Counted from the stretch's first letter, positions 37,235-49,712 are shown. The stretch is DNA of 64,000 nucleotides from Paralvinella palmiformis (GCA_025642065.1 JAODUP010000673.1:122501-186500), one strand, 5' to 3'. Notes: generated by a model from the sequence alone, not told the origin. A program made the numbers and translations.

Positions 37235-38047
37235 CTGTATGGTTATGTATTGTGTGTATTGAGACATCAAAACAAATAACTGTTATCAATTGTTTATTAT
37301 ATACAGAACATACTGTCATTCTTGTGACAATACTAATGTGGAAAGTGTCAATTACAAGAAGCATCACACCTTAAAATTGGTGAAGTTGATCAATTTTTAT
37401 ATCATTTGTGATCAAGGAAAATGTGAATCGGGATACAACACTGACTGTCGTGGTTCATTTTACACACAAAAAAACACCTGCAAGTAACACATTATCAGTT
37501 TTAATTAAATCTAAGTCGTAACTGTGCCAAAAGAATGTTATCCCTGAATTAGCAATATTTCTTACATAAATAACAGATTATCACCAAATAAATCAAATCA
37601 AGCAATTCCTACAGTAAAGTTAGTCACTATTTGCTTAGACCTTTATGCACTAGTATAAAAATTCAAATGTACAAATCTGACTGATTGTATTTGACTGGCG
37701 AATCATCGCCAAATGATTAAATACAATAATCTCCTCCAATTGTTTTCTTGTATAAAACATTTAAATTTTATCATAAAATAAAACTATACCACAAATAGCC
37801 CTCACTTTGGCTTTACTGTGATAAGAATACATTCTGACAACAATGATAAGGGAGTCCTTCAAATAGTCTTAAGGTTCAGTGAATTAACGAAACGGAGACG
37901 CATCAATATGCTCTGGTTAAGGGCACTCCCACAGTATGACAGTATATCGGATATGATGGCACACTCTACTTAGCAAAGGAAAGTATCTGAAGCAATGATG
38001 GTCAGAACATCTGCAGACGAGAACAGAACACGGTTGATGATGACAGA

Positions 38048-38070
38048 CTAACTGTTACCTTCACTACCAT
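38048..38070 (-). CDS. SGTA: SGT last coding exon
   Basis: The acceptor is atctttcag. It encodes (D)GSEGNS and TAG at 38050-38048. The position is set by phase only; the terminal residues are poorly conserved in the family. Confidence 0.75.
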
Positions 38071-41000
38071 CTGAAAGATGAACAAGCATAAAATAAAGGA
38101 AATGCACCACGTAAAATACCAGGCATAAATAAACCACGAGTCATATGATGTGGATATACTTTTGAATTAAAAAAAAATCACCTGGTTTAGGATCAGGACC
38201 ACTGCCATCTGCCTGCATCTGTCTACGTAACTGCTCCACAAGCTCTGGATTTGTCTCCTGCATCTGTTGAGCTAATTGCTGCCCCCTAGTAAGAAAAACG
38301 ACACTGTTGATTAACTGCTGTGCTGGTTGCTGTGCAAATGTTGAATATTACTATGAACATTGTGATGATGATGATAATTGATGTTTTACGGCCGCTTCTG
38401 AGCACTTGGTAGGCTAAATGGGCTGAGCAACCTCCAAAGGTAATGAAGCAAAATCAAAGATGAAACACCCTTCAGATATGCCCACGCCAACATTCGAACA
38501 AGGGTGGTAGTGATCTGTGACTATGAACAAGGTAGAATAACAGCTATAATTTTTCTATCTGATAAACAATTTTGAGCCAACAATTTATCAACAAAATACT
38601 AGCACTTTACAGATAAGAAAATTTCAAGTACCAGGACAAATCTTCAATAACAGGAGAGCTTTAATTTTTATTGAAATAACTTACGCTTGTAGTAAGCTTC
38701 CAATTGCTGAGCCACCTTCAGCTCCTGCACCACCAGTATTTGACATGACATTAGCCATCCTACAAGAGAGATCAATATAAGTATTCCATTAGTACTAATA
38801 ACATAACAGTAAGTTGATAAGTATAAAAAAACTACTGTTTTATAACACCACAATAGACAATAATAATGATGATATAACCCCCCCCCCACACACACACACA
38901 CACACACAAATGTATGTCTATCAAGGTTAGAACTAAGCAATGAAATGATAGTGGCCGGGTTGGATGCCTTCCGCAAAACCTCAGTAGCCAACAAAAACGT
39001 TAACGTGGCATGCATCACAAGACAATATTCTCAAGAAAATGTTTGAGACTGGATCCCCAATGAATATTTCTAAGCTGAAATTATTGTTAGCTGGGAAATC
39101 TGCCAACATCTCCCACAACAATACTGACGGAGGTGCAAAACTCTTCAGCCTGAGGACATACGTAACTAGATAAGAATCCTCTTTATTCGGGACCCATCAG
39201 GAAATGACTTTCAAAGTGATCGTCATATACTAGTATAGTTTTTTGTATACAAACAGATCTACACACAGGTGGGAAGCACTGGTTTTATACACTAACATTT
39301 ATAACCAATAACATCAGTTTCACATGGAATAAAAAAATGACCGATTTAAGAGAATGCAACAACATTTTCTGAGAAACCCTACTCCACGTCAGTGACTGAT
39401 ATTGTGTATCATCATTAATGTACAATAATTGTTTGTTGTTTTAGCACTTTATGGATACACTATTGTTATAATTTGCTGCAAGTTCATCACTGGACGTTGT
39501 GTGAATAAATCCAGCAGCACATTACACGACGTAACCTACTAAAACAACCAAATTATTTAGCTTCTGTTGGCTGATAAATACAGAAATATGAAAATTTCAA
39601 TTGTTATACAAGATTAGGTAACAATAACTAATACCATATGACTGGTCACATTTACCTAATTCATATCTTACAACAGTTTCTTCAAATACACATCAAGACC
39701 GGGATATCAAAGCGAGATGGACGGGAGTTTGCTTTAAAATATTTCCTTCTAAAATTCTACGTACTGTTTGTAATGTGGCATGTTTATTTGCTGGCCGATC
39801 GTCAAATATTTTAATAAATTCCACACATTTTCTACATTATGTCGGCTCCTTTGATGATATATGATAATAAAATTAAAATTCCATTTTATCATTTTTGTCT
39901 AAACAACAACAACAAGACTTACATTTGCTGTATGTGAGGGATGGACATCATATTTGTAGCCTGAAAAGAAGAAAAAAACTACCCATTTACACCAAGACAC
40001 CTCATTAATATTTAAATGACCTTTCTGCTTATTGTAATAACCTCTAAAAGACAACGCCGAGTAATGACTTATAGTGAGCAGCAGTAAACACGTGTCTTTC
40101 TTAAGTATTGACAGAAGATTGGAACACTTACCATATTCATAAGTGCTGGATTGCTAAGCATGCTCGTAAAGTCCAAACCACCGAGATTAAGACCAGCTCC
40201 CATATCTCCGCTTTGCTAAAATGGGAAACATCTCATAATGTGACGCAGCAGGAAACAGACATTTACACTAATAGTGGATGATATACATGTGTGTTTGTGT
40301 CTCTTAATATATGATACATGACACAGAATAGTCACATTAATACAGTCATCAGTGATGTAGCTACACCTCAGTATGTACATAAAGCAACACACATATAACA
40401 GACTGACCAAAACCTCCTGTAGTTTGTGTTCTGCCTGTTCTAAGCTTGCTTTATATCCCTCATTCTGTGGCTCAAGATCCAAGGCCTGTGCGAAGCTACT
40501 TTTAGCCTCCTTGTACTGATGTAAAGCCATCTGAGCCAGCCTGTAATGATGTAATATCACTGGATGACAACAAACATTGGCACCCCCTTTAATCATGGGA
40601 CAGGTTTTCATAAAAGAAATGGACGTTAAAAATCTAACAAGTCATTTATTACGCACGACAACAATCTTACCCTCGTCTGTTAAAAGCTTTACTATACTTT
40701 GGATCTATATCTATGGCTGTGTCACAGTCAGATACGGCTTGGTGGAAATTGTTTAATTTGTTATAAGCTGCTGCTCTGAAACAAGAAACATCCAAAGGCT
40801 AATTGTGAAATGATTTATAGTTTACTGTTATCTTTTACTGAGGGTAATTAACAGTATTTAAAGATGTAAAAAGCTTTTGTCGGCTGATCAATACAGAAAT
40901 TGTAAAGATTTATTTTAACAATTAAATTACGATACAAGACTGACAGCAACTAGTGTGTGTGTATGTGTGTGTGAGAAATCTGTACAGAAAACAATTTTTT

Positions 41001-42237
41001 TTTGTATAATAAGTAACAAACCTATTACAGTAATAGACAGCATTGTTGTTATCTAATTCTATGGCTCGGCTATAACATTCTACGGCCTCTGTTATTTTCT
41101 CCTGCTTCATAAAATTATTACCTGAACAAGTTCAATAAACATACATATATTATTTCACAGCTCCACACAATCCTAACTACATGAAGATACTAGACAGCAG
41201 AACTAGCCAATAAATAAAAAATTTCTGACTTGATTAGTAAATCTGAATTGAATTTTAAAGAAATGCATCAGGCAACTTTATATATATATATATATATATA
41301 CATACATACACACACATATCATAGCTGCCAACATTTGAAAATTGGAAAGAGTAATAATTTTTGCGGGAAATGCAACATACGGCTAACATGACACTATGCA
41401 TCATAAAACCATGTAATTTATCGATACCAAAACAATTTAACATCATAGATATTTTTGGTGAAACGGGGTGCCTCTGTGGTCTAGCGGTAGCGTGCTGGAC
41501 CACAGATCACTACCACCTGTGTTCGAATCCCGGCGTGGGCATATCTGAAGGTTGTTTCGTCTTTCACTTCCGTCTCATTACCTTTGGAAGTTGCTAGGCC
41601 CATTTAGCCTACCTTGTGCACAAAAGTGGCCGTAAAACATCAATCAATCATCATCATCAATCATCTTTTGTGAAACGTTCAATTGCTCTTTTCATTTAAT
41701 CAGATTTGTCCTACATTTAATAACAAGTAAGTCATCATGCACAAGTCTGCACTTTCAGTATATGATTACCATACATATTCTACTCCATACTAATATCTTC
41801 AAAGGATTGCTGTTAACATAAAATGGAGTTCAAACAATTAAACATGAAAGGGACAGAGGGAAATCTACCGAATCTACCATATAAACAAGACCATGTGCTT
41901 TTATTTACTGTAAAGAAAGACAACTGGCCAATCAGGAGAGAGTATTTGTGTCACATGACCATCATAATGCAAAATGGATGTTTACCAACCAAGATCACCA
42001 ACTCACAAAAATCTCTCCCATCCTTCAAGCATGGTTCTTATATTCAGTAAATATTTATAAACATGACGTCTGAAATGGTTAGTGTAGTATATCTTTGCAT
42101 TATTTCAGATCAGGAAACTCACAGACGCTTAATATTTGTCGTTTAACATGACCCATTTTCTGCTGAAAAAATCCAACCTACAATCAGGAACAGTGCTTTT
42201 TAATTTTAGCGATGGTTTTAAACTATGATACTTTTTC

Positions 42238-42272
<35 letters not shown>

Positions 42273-44205
42273 GACAAGGGGACAAATAAATGTTTAAATG
42301 GCGAATGCAATTTGTAGATTCACAGAATTTCTTACACAACAAAAGTCTAATTACAACAGAAACATGATAATATCATACTTCAATTGGTTATTAACCACAA
42401 AATTATTTTGACAAAATATGTTTTAATATTATTTATACCAATCAAGATTTCTTTTACATCACGATTAAGAAACAGGGATAACACATGAAAGTGTGAACAA
42501 TTATTTTCAGTGTAGTTTGTTTTATCTAGTAAAAATTTAGATTATGAGTTGAGTGGAATGAGTTCAGTGGGACAAGAGCACCACAAATAATCTGTCAAAA
42601 GGTTTTGACAATTTTGTAGAATTGAACCCGAGATCCTTGGTTATTCAGATTAACCATTCATTTGCACCAAGGCCAACATCAGAGCTGACTGATTTAAAAA
42701 ATAATGGCAACAAAATAACAAATCAAAATCACCTTCTACTTTCAGTTTATCCGCAGCCTCTTTATCAGCTACAGAAGCTGGTGGCCCTCGCTTAGTGCGC
42801 TTCTGAAAGAATAAATACTAGTGTCACTGATGGTGCATGCACACACACACACACACTAATAATTTTGAAAAATATTATTCCCTTCTAATTACAATTTATA
42901 AATTAATATGGCAAAAGACGCTTCATCAGATAGCACAAATCAGTGATGTCTTCGTGACTGTCAAGTTTTTTTTAACAATACCTTAGCATCTAGACCAGCT
43001 TGGAATATACCCAATAAGTCATCGGGCAGTGGGTACTTAGCTAGTGTAGACGACTCTAATAGATCGACACCATAAGCCGACTCGAGACACTGACCAGCGA
43101 CTGAAATTAGAACAAATTAGAACCTGGAGATACCGAACACACGTACACATTGATCACATGATCAGTGAACCACTACTCGGTGTATAACTATTACTTACAT
43201 TGGTTTGTTTATTTAGTCTTGCCTCTGGTTACATCTGAGACATACGGCAGAGGGAGACTCCTTAGGGGTAACATCCAACAAATTCTACTTTGTTATCGGT
43301 TGTATTAATAATAATGGCCGAAATGGCAGTTATTTCACATGGCTTAGAGGGTGCCTCCATGGTCTAACTGGTAGCGTATTGGATCACAAATCACTACCAC
43401 CTGAGTTCGAAACTTCAGTGTGGGCATATCTGAAGGGTGTTTCATCTCTGACTTAGCTTCATTACCTTTGACTTTGAAGGTCGTTTGGCCCATTTAGTCC
43501 ACCATGTGCATAAAAGTGGCCATAAAACATTAATCATCATCTATATGGCTTAGCTACCTCAGACGAGAGAGACGCATATGGTCTGTAATTTACTGCTTCA
43601 CCACAGGGACTAATTCTTAATAAATTTTGAATTTACAATAGACGATATATTCGGCGGAGAAAACTTAGCTGGTTGCCTGGTTGAATGAAAAACTCCTCCT
43701 ACTAGAGTGCTAAAGCCTGGATTCAAACCTCTCCGACCTCCCTCACAACATGACCATGAGTAAGAAAGCCCCATGCTCTTACCCACAAGGCCATAGAGGT
43801 GGCAAGTTTACATTAAAGCATCAACTCCCTCTCTCTTTGTAGACAAACATTTATCTTTAACTCTGGTAACAGCTGGCAGCTGTCAGTGTGATACGGTCAA
43901 TATACAGACAATTTTGCTGTACAGATGACCTCAGTGCAGATAAAGCAATTGCAGGACTTGGTACAGATTACATTAAATCCAGACATCCATTTTCACCAGC
44001 ACTAATGAAAATGAATTTATTTAATAATTACATTTTAGGGGGAAAAATACTCATCAACGGATAGAATATTTGGATATAATTTATTTTTATCAAAAGTTTT
44101 ACCTTCTAAACTTTCAGTTGCATCTTCTGATAAGCCTCCATTTTGTCTCTGATCCTCCAAGAACTTGAGGATGGCCACTATCAGGTGTTTTGTCAGTTCG
44201 CTCAT
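38048..44205 (-). CDS. SGTA: SGT, small glutamine-rich TPR co-chaperone (SGTA/SGTB type), 11 coding exons, complete
   Basis: The protein is a cytosolic co-chaperone that binds Hsp70/Hsp90 tails through a TPR domain and hands tail-anchored or mislocalised membrane proteins to the BAG6/GET machinery. Exons on the minus strand: 44205-44103 (ATG at 44205), 43100-42982, 42802-42733, 41121-41022, 40775-40671, 40540-40414, 40215-40132, 39960-39923, 38759-38685, 38285-38182, 38070-38048 (TAG). They total 948 nt, or 315 residues; human SGTA has 313. Order of domains: N-terminal homodimerisation domain (about 1-75), three TPRs (about 90-205), an N/P/M-rich linker and a Gln-rich C-terminus. The carboxylate-clamp pattern is visible: K-x-x-G-N in TPR1, N in CNRAAAY of TPR2, K and R in SKAFNRRG of TPR3. 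The human orthologues are SGTA and SGTB; synteny favours SGTB, but invertebrates usually have one gene. Confidence 0.95.
38182..38285 (-). CDS. SGTA: SGT exon, glutamine-rich region
   Basis: Bounded by ttactag and ccag|gtgatt. It encodes [20 protein letters not shown] then [14 protein letters not shown], close to human GQQFAQQMQQQNPELIEQLR. This is the family's Gln-rich signature, thought to bind hydrophobic clients. Confidence 0.94.
38361..38522 (-). mobile_element. SINE family A, head-truncated, in SGT intron
   Basis: Tail gatgatgatgat, then gttttacggccgc, aaatgggctgagcaacctcc and cattcgaacaagg. It stops before the A box. Lies in the SGT intron between the exons at 38285 and 38685. Confidence 0.8.
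38685..38759 (-). CDS. SGTA: SGT exon, Gly/Ala/Met-rich
   Basis: Bounded by cttgtag and caagc|gtaagt. It encodes (M)[17 protein letters not shown] then AIGSLLQA. The low-complexity Gly/Ala part is expected in this family and the phase fits both neighbours. Confidence 0.88.
39923..39960 (-). CDS. SGTA: SGT small exon [12 protein letters not shown]
   Basis: A 38-nt exon bounded by cttttcag and caaat|gtaagt. It encodes [12 protein letters not shown](M), aligned with the vertebrate ASNLMNNPQIQQLM block. Confidence 0.9.
40132..40215 (-). CDS. SGTA: SGT exon, post-TPR linker
   Basis: Bounded by ttttag and aatatg|gtaagt. It encodes [20 protein letters not shown] then SNPALMNM, resembling the vertebrate FDIAGLLNNPGFMSMA segment. 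84 nt, phase 0 at both ends. Confidence 0.9.
40414..40540 (-). CDS. SGTA: SGT exon, TPR3
   Basis: Bounded by cattacag and gag|gttttg. It encodes (G)[18 protein letters not shown] then [20 protein letters not shown] and KLQE, the third TPR and capping helix. It ends in phase 0. Confidence 0.94.
40671..40775 (-). CDS. SGTA: SGT exon, TPR2
   Basis: Bounded by tgtttcag and acgagg|gtaaga. It encodes (R)[18 protein letters not shown] then [16 protein letters not shown](G), aligned with human AAAYSKLGNYAGAVQDC. It supplies the second clamp Asn region and the Lys of TPR3. Confidence 0.94.
41022..41121 (-). CDS. SGTA: SGT exon, TPR1
   Basis: Bounded by tgttcag and aatag|gtttgt. It encodes (G)[18 protein letters not shown] then [15 protein letters not shown]. 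It is a canonical TPR helix pair with the clamp Asn, and ends on two bases of Arg. Confidence 0.94.
41465..41668 (+). mobile_element. tRNA-derived SINE, family A, full length
   Basis: Best-preserved copy: ggtctagcggtagcgtgctgg (A box region), gttcgaatcccggcg (B box), body to gtggccgtaaaac and an ATCA-rich tail. It lies in an SGT intron, antisense to the gene. Confidence 0.88.
42733..42802 (-). CDS. SGTA: SGT exon, linker to TPR1
   Basis: Bounded by tctttcag and gaag|gtgatt. It encodes [20 protein letters not shown] followed by KVE(G), the charged linker that enters TPR1 and supplies the clamp lysine. Confidence 0.9.
42982..43100 (-). CDS. SGTA: SGT exon, end of dimerisation domain
   Basis: Bounded by atttcag and aag|gtattg. 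It encodes (V)[16 protein letters not shown] then [16 protein letters not shown], aligned with the vertebrate VAIQCLETAFGV region. 119 nt complete the split Val codon. Confidence 0.92.
43305..43802 (-). mobile_element. tRNA-derived SINE, family C, split by a family A SINE
   Basis: The reverse complement matches the plus-strand copy at 6036-6330: a tRNA-like head (ccacctctatggcc...), the shared middle (ttttcatccaacca, ccgaatat, ggtgaagcagtaaattacag, catatgcgtctctc) and the end (gtgaaataactgccatttcggcc) before an (ATT) tail. Removing 43348-43553 restores continuity with the intact copy. Confidence 0.82.
43348..43544 (+). mobile_element. tRNA-derived SINE, family A, nested in another SINE
   Basis: It starts with a tRNA-like head (A box tggtctaactggtagcg, B box gagttcgaaac), then the conserved body (gggtgtttcatctctgac; cattacctttg; cccatttag; gtggccataaaac) and an ATC-rich tail. 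It is flanked by the 9-bp duplication ATGGCTTAG at 43339-43347 and 43545-43553. Interrupts the family C SINE on the minus strand. Confidence 0.88.
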
Positions 44206-44250
44206 AACCTCTGCTCGTCTTTCTTCTGTCACAAACAATGGACGACTGTC
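44103..44250 (-). CDS. SGTA: SGT first coding exon with short 5' UTR
   Basis: On the minus strand the acceptor is ttccaatag at 44251-44252 and the donor is tagaag|gtaaaa. The reading frame is open into the UTR, but [20 protein letters not shown] is the best start: it aligns with the human N-terminus and its dimerisation motif FLxDQxxxGGLSxDAxESLE. Bases 44206-44250 are 5' UTR. Confidence 0.92.
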
Positions 44251-47200
44251 CTATTGGAATAAAACAGATAATGCGATCGTTAATGTCGAGCTAATCTTTC
44301 CCATCTTCCACAATAGCTGTACCATGAATAAGTAAGTTCAGTTTAACAACACATCACCTGAAAAAGTCATTTAGCACTGCCTCCTGTCAGCCCTACCTTG
44401 CAACATATAAGATAGTGGCTTTTAACCCCTATGATAGCATTCTGGCGTGAATACACGAACAGATATATAGAGGGTTGCTTCTATAATTCAGATGTTTGAA
44501 AGGAGGGGAGGGGGAGCGATCAGTTCCTACTGTAACTTCCAGAAACTGTGAATATTGCCAAAGAATCAAAGTAAAATGATTAAATCAAAGGTTATATTTC
44601 TTAAATCTAATGGCTGATTATAAAAATAATAAACAGCCATAATCGATAAAATCATATAAACATACACCATGTCCATGATCTTATCTAGGTCATCATCGTT
44701 TAACTATCTCCCAAGAAACATCAACATCACTTGGGTGTGTCTTTGTTCATGTTCATGCCCTTTTCTAGGCATAAATGAACACTTCGTCGTGTGGTATATT
44801 TGCCACTTGACTGTAGTTTTTGAACTATTATAAACTGACAAATAAATACCCATCTACTGTTATTATTTTCTTACAAATGCTAGCCAGATCTGTAAATGAC
44901 TACAGGATATTGTGGTTTACATTAAGTATAGGCATTTAAGAAATGAAGAAAACAAATCTTGATAGTTCTATGGATAGAAACAACCTATTTGTGAGTGATT
45001 GGGTGGAGAAGACTTCCAGGTGTTGTACACCAAACCTGGAGGTATCCGATCACCATGTTAACCACATTAGCTCTCCTACAGATTACATAGATCATTTATT
45101 TTACCAGGGCACCGCTAGAAAGTCGAACCAACATTTAAGGAATTGTGTGAGGTTACTGTATCGTGTCCAGCTCACTGTCCACATCAGATTGCGATTTTGG
45201 CAAAATCGTGGGAATCAGACAAACAGAACTGAAGAAGCAACTATCTCCCCTCCCCCTCTCTCTGTGTGTCTGTACTATACAAACTGAAGTTATGTCTCAT
45301 CATATAAGCGGATGAATATTGAAAGCATGGTTTCCAATCTGTCCGTCCAATCTACAGTGAATAATGAACAATTTCAGTGGGCAGTTTTTACACTTATCAT
45401 CTTTCTCACAACTAATGAAAACTAACAGCGTCCAGAGATCGTCCGAATTATGAAGCCCATATTACTTTCTAAATAACACGAAATAATTACACTTCACAAA
45501 TATAAGTGATCTGGTTATGCTAAACAGTCAGTAACCAACTCATACCAGCCTAAAAAGACTTACCGTGGTAAGAACCTTCATACCAGCTGACGATGTCAGG
45601 TCTATGCAGTAAATAGCAGAAACCGTATTAATGAAACTCTAATTACTGCAACTGATTATACAATGACAACCAAGCATCCAGTATCCAACTTAACAGAAGC
45701 ACCATACGCCACAACAAGTTCTATAATAATTCACACACATATATATAGACTTCTTCAGGTTCTTTATTTCTATCAAACAAAGAGCCTGGATGAATCACAG
45801 TCACAGTGGGCTGATCCAGAAGACTATATCCGGATGATCACCAATGATTAACCTACACTGTGGAGGAGCCACCATATGGATCCAGATACAAATCAGCTCA
45901 CCCAGTAGTTAGGCTAACCTGAAGCACAGATCCTGATCTGTATACCACCACCACCAAGAAAGCCTAGATGTAAAAACCCAACCTACCACATAATGATTTA
46001 AATAGGACCAAAGATTTGGCCAGCCAAGGTATTTGTTACAGTAATATTACAAAACGGAGATAATGATGCTTCTCATGGCCCCGTGTAACTCCCAATTCCA
46101 GACAAAGCAATAATACACAGATGTTGATTCTACTCCACTAAAGACTCACTTTTAACTAGTGTTATGAATGGTGTTATCACTTAAGTGTCAATTTTCATAC
46201 ACTGATGCTCTGCCATTAAACAAGCAAAACAAATAACAGGTTTATTCAATCAGAAATTCATATAAACAAAAAATATATGATAGAATTGCTATAAATCTCT
46301 GGTAATAAAAACACTATTTAATGATATATATATATATATATTAGATATGATCAGATTATGTTATCACATTAATATTACAGTAATCTCTGGTTTAAATATT
46401 TGCTATAATAAATTACATGCATTCTTAATATAGTGTTTTATGTGTGTGTGTGTGCACGCATGCATCTTACTTTATACACACAGATGTACATCTGTTCTTT
46501 GAAATGATTAATAACCAGACATAGCATTACTGATCCTGAACCGATTTATTCCAATAAACAGTTTCCCTGTGTTACTTCACTTTCAGTACTATCTGGTATA
46601 GCCTGAATGTATCATTGTATGTAGCACTTAATGAACACCGCTATGAAAACTTGCTCTATTTGAAAAATACTGATAACACAAGCCGGCTGAGCTGTAGTTT
46701 ACCATCTACAGATCAAATGACACATGCAAGATAACTCAGTTCAGATCACTCTGAAACAATTTTGCAATATTCAATCATCTCTCACTCTTACTATCATACA
46801 ATACATGAACCATGTTAAATATTGCTGTTAATTTCTTTTAATAAATATCCCATGGATACAGACACATTTTGCAGTCTTCATAAGACAGGTGTTGATGTGG
46901 CACATCAAGTTATGTTCAGGAAAACATTCGTCAGAGAACACAAAATACCCTGAGCCTATTTACTACCAATGATTGGGCATATTAGCCATGCTCTATCACT
47001 GTAACATATCTTGCACTGAAATAATTATAAATTTTTGACATTTTACTGGCATTTGAATAGTTTCAAGTAAAATTATACCATGTCAGTTATTGTTGTTACC
47101 AATATAAAAAAAATGTATGCGAACATTCTCGTGAAAAGTATCAGTTACATCTAGTCAAAATAATAATTATGACTAAACTAGAAAAGCCAATATGTGCTAT

Positions 47201-47269
47201 AATATAATAATATACATTTAACCCATCAAAATTCAAAGACACTGTATACTGACTAGTTAGTAGAAATAG
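44251..47269. other. Presumed SGT intron DNA, no gene seen
   Basis: AT-rich. The 114-codon frame at 44943-45287 (plus) shows no recognisable domain or homologue and no splice context; treated as chance. Confidence 0.5.
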
Positions 47270-47580
47270 AAATGCTGCTAACATCATTTATCGGAGAAAG
47301 CCACCATGAATAACAACAGAATTCAAAGGTAGAGACAACACACTTCCAATTTGTTCCAGTAACATGCCACATAAAGTTGGAGCTATTACTCTAAATACAC
47401 AATTATCATAAGACTTGAGCTGGGAAACAGGCATAAGTAGCAGTATATAACTGGATGAACGAAATGTTCTGAGTGATTTTCTCATGGACAGAAGATCACA
47501 CAGATATTCAAATGCATTGGTAAAATTTGCATTTTTTTCCAAGAATTGAGGTGATTTAATCATATTTTCAAATATTAATC
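47270..47580 (-). mobile_element. LINE C-terminal fragment, reverse orientation
   Basis: The minus-strand translation reads FEYLCDLLSMRKSLRTFRSS, SYILLLMPVSQLKSYDNC and APTLCGML. This is the same C-terminal segment as the other CR1/L2-like copies ([19 protein letters not shown]...APTLWN), but diverged and cut short. Confidence 0.7.
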
Positions 47581-48199
47581 AATATGAAAGCTTCATCAGT
47601 CACTGATGTAAAAAGTAGTAATGCCTTAATTATTTTTGTTGATAAAAAGTATGATTTAAAATATTTTCATTTTACAAACAAGTCAAATGACAAGCTATAA
47701 GTATAAGCTGCAATTTCCCAAAATTACATTACACTTTTTTATAAAAAAATAAGTGCAGTTGCCCAGAAGAGTATACATTGTATTACCTTTATCAGCTCTC
47801 CACGAGCTGTTAAAGTTGATAAAACAGTTCAGAGTAATTCAACATATAACAAAATATGTACAATATCCATTAAAATAAAATTTCTTGACAGATCTACAGG
47901 AACATTTATTTATTTCAGGAGTAACTGTTTGGAGGAGTTTGTACTATGTTTTGATGCTTGGTAACAAGTCTGATAAAAATGCTGCCATTCTACTTTGTGT
48001 ACGTACCTGGTGAAGATATCTTATTTTGTGAGAACATTTATTATTGGAAATAAATGCTCAAAATCTTTCACCTAGAAAATCAATTAGAAGTCGAGCAGTG
48101 ATCACCAAGTCTTCAAAGAAGTCAAGTGACTTACACACTACCTACTAGCTCATAGAGACCACTAATAAGTGGCCTAATACGTATATAAATCAATGTCTG

Positions 48200-49440
48200 A
48201 GTCAGTAATATGGTTGTGTTTAAAACAATCCACCGAAACTCTACTGCTCTAGAGATCTGGGTTGGATAAAGATATGAAGAATTATTGACCTATATCTAAC
48301 CTTTTCTTTATCTCCAAACTAATTGAAAAGGTGGTAGCAAGGTATACAGTAGAGTACTTGATGAAGGATCCACAGCTGCATGAATTATGCTTTATTTAGC
48401 TGTAGCCTTTAATGTAATCAATCACCCAATACTGGTAATACTGAAGAGTATAGAACTTTCTTTTGGCATTAAGGATAAGGCCTAGACCAGGTTAACATCT
48501 TAAGTCACTGACAGAAGTCTGTGCAAGTTACACTTACAGTCTTGTATAAAGCATCACTAGATGTGCATCTTTATTTTTGTGTACCATAGGGATCCGTCTT
48601 AGGACTAAGGAATTACTGCATGTAGAACAAACCGGTTGGTGAAATTATCAAATGGCACAATATTCAATATCATTGTTATGCCGATGATACTCGGGTCTAC
48701 ATGACTTTGAAGCCATGTAATAAATGAGATATTTCATCTTCAGTTGAAGCTCGTATTACATCCATACCAGGCAGGTATTTGGATGAACAGCAACATGCTG
48801 TATTTGAACAAAGACAAGACTGAATTCATTGTTTACAAATCCAAGGAACATGTCAAAGCTGAGAATCTGCATTAAGATAGGATCCAGTTACAAAAAGGCT
48901 TCGTTTTATATTAGACAATATTCTTGGAATGGAGAAACAGATGAACTCATAATGTTAGTATCGAATACAAAACATATTCATAAGTAATAAATTATGAAAT
49001 TCAAGACTTCAGTCCAACTCCAAGCTGCCCTTATCATTTCTGGAATGGACTACAATAATGTATTGTTTTATATAATATCTCTCTCTCTCTCTCTCTCTGA
49101 CAAGCCATCTATAATGAGTGCAGGACTGTCCTGCACTTCTGGTAATACACAATCGCAAAATGGAATACAGAACACCCATTTTGTTCAAGCAGCTCTTCCG
49201 CGTTCTTTAAGTTTCAGAACGCAAAACAAGATCCTGTTTCACCCATTAAAGTACTGAGTGGAATAGAATAAATATATCTAAGCAATCTGATTCAAAAGTA
49301 TATACCAGTGAAACATGTGTATTTATATATAAAAATGTGTTTGCTTGCACCAGAACATGTTTTAATTATGTTTTAATGTAAAGCACCTTGATTACCCTGT
49401 AAGCCAAATATAAAATACTATTATTATTAATTAATTTATT
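48200..49440 (+). mobile_element. Old, strongly decayed CR1/L2-like LINE
   Basis: Broken reverse transcriptase blocks can be read across frames: KLIEKVVA-like (48315-48345), YLAVAFNVINHPIL (48398-48440), YADDTRVYMTLKP near 48676-48715 (catalytic YADD intact) and SGMDYNNVLFY (49039-49070). It ends with a typical LINE tail at about 49380-49440. It is much older than the 50.9-kb copy; a (CT)n has expanded inside it at 49078. Confidence 0.7.
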
Positions 49441-49712
49441 ATTATTATGTGTCTGATGTATATTATTTGATGCATCTGATAAATTGTATTTTTAATCCAG
49501 TTAGCTAGACATTCAATGTCTTGGGTTTACGATTCCATCTGGTATATAAATAGTTACATCATTTGCAAATAGTGTATAAATGGTGAACAAAAGGAAATCC
49601 CTGTTTGTAAAAATAATAAATAGTAAGAGTACTACTACTAATGCCAGTCCTTGTGGTACATCGTATGGTACGGGAAACAGTATTGAATCAGTAACTTTGT
49701 ATCTGAGTTCTT

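Noticed and set aside
41465..41545. True tRNA gene
   Set aside because: A and B boxes are present, but the stem pairing of a tRNA is not kept and the sequence continues into a SINE body; the same holds for the other tRNA-like heads.
44943..45287. 114-codon plus-strand frame in the SGT intron
   Set aside because: No recognisable domain, no splice partners, composition like flanking intron DNA.
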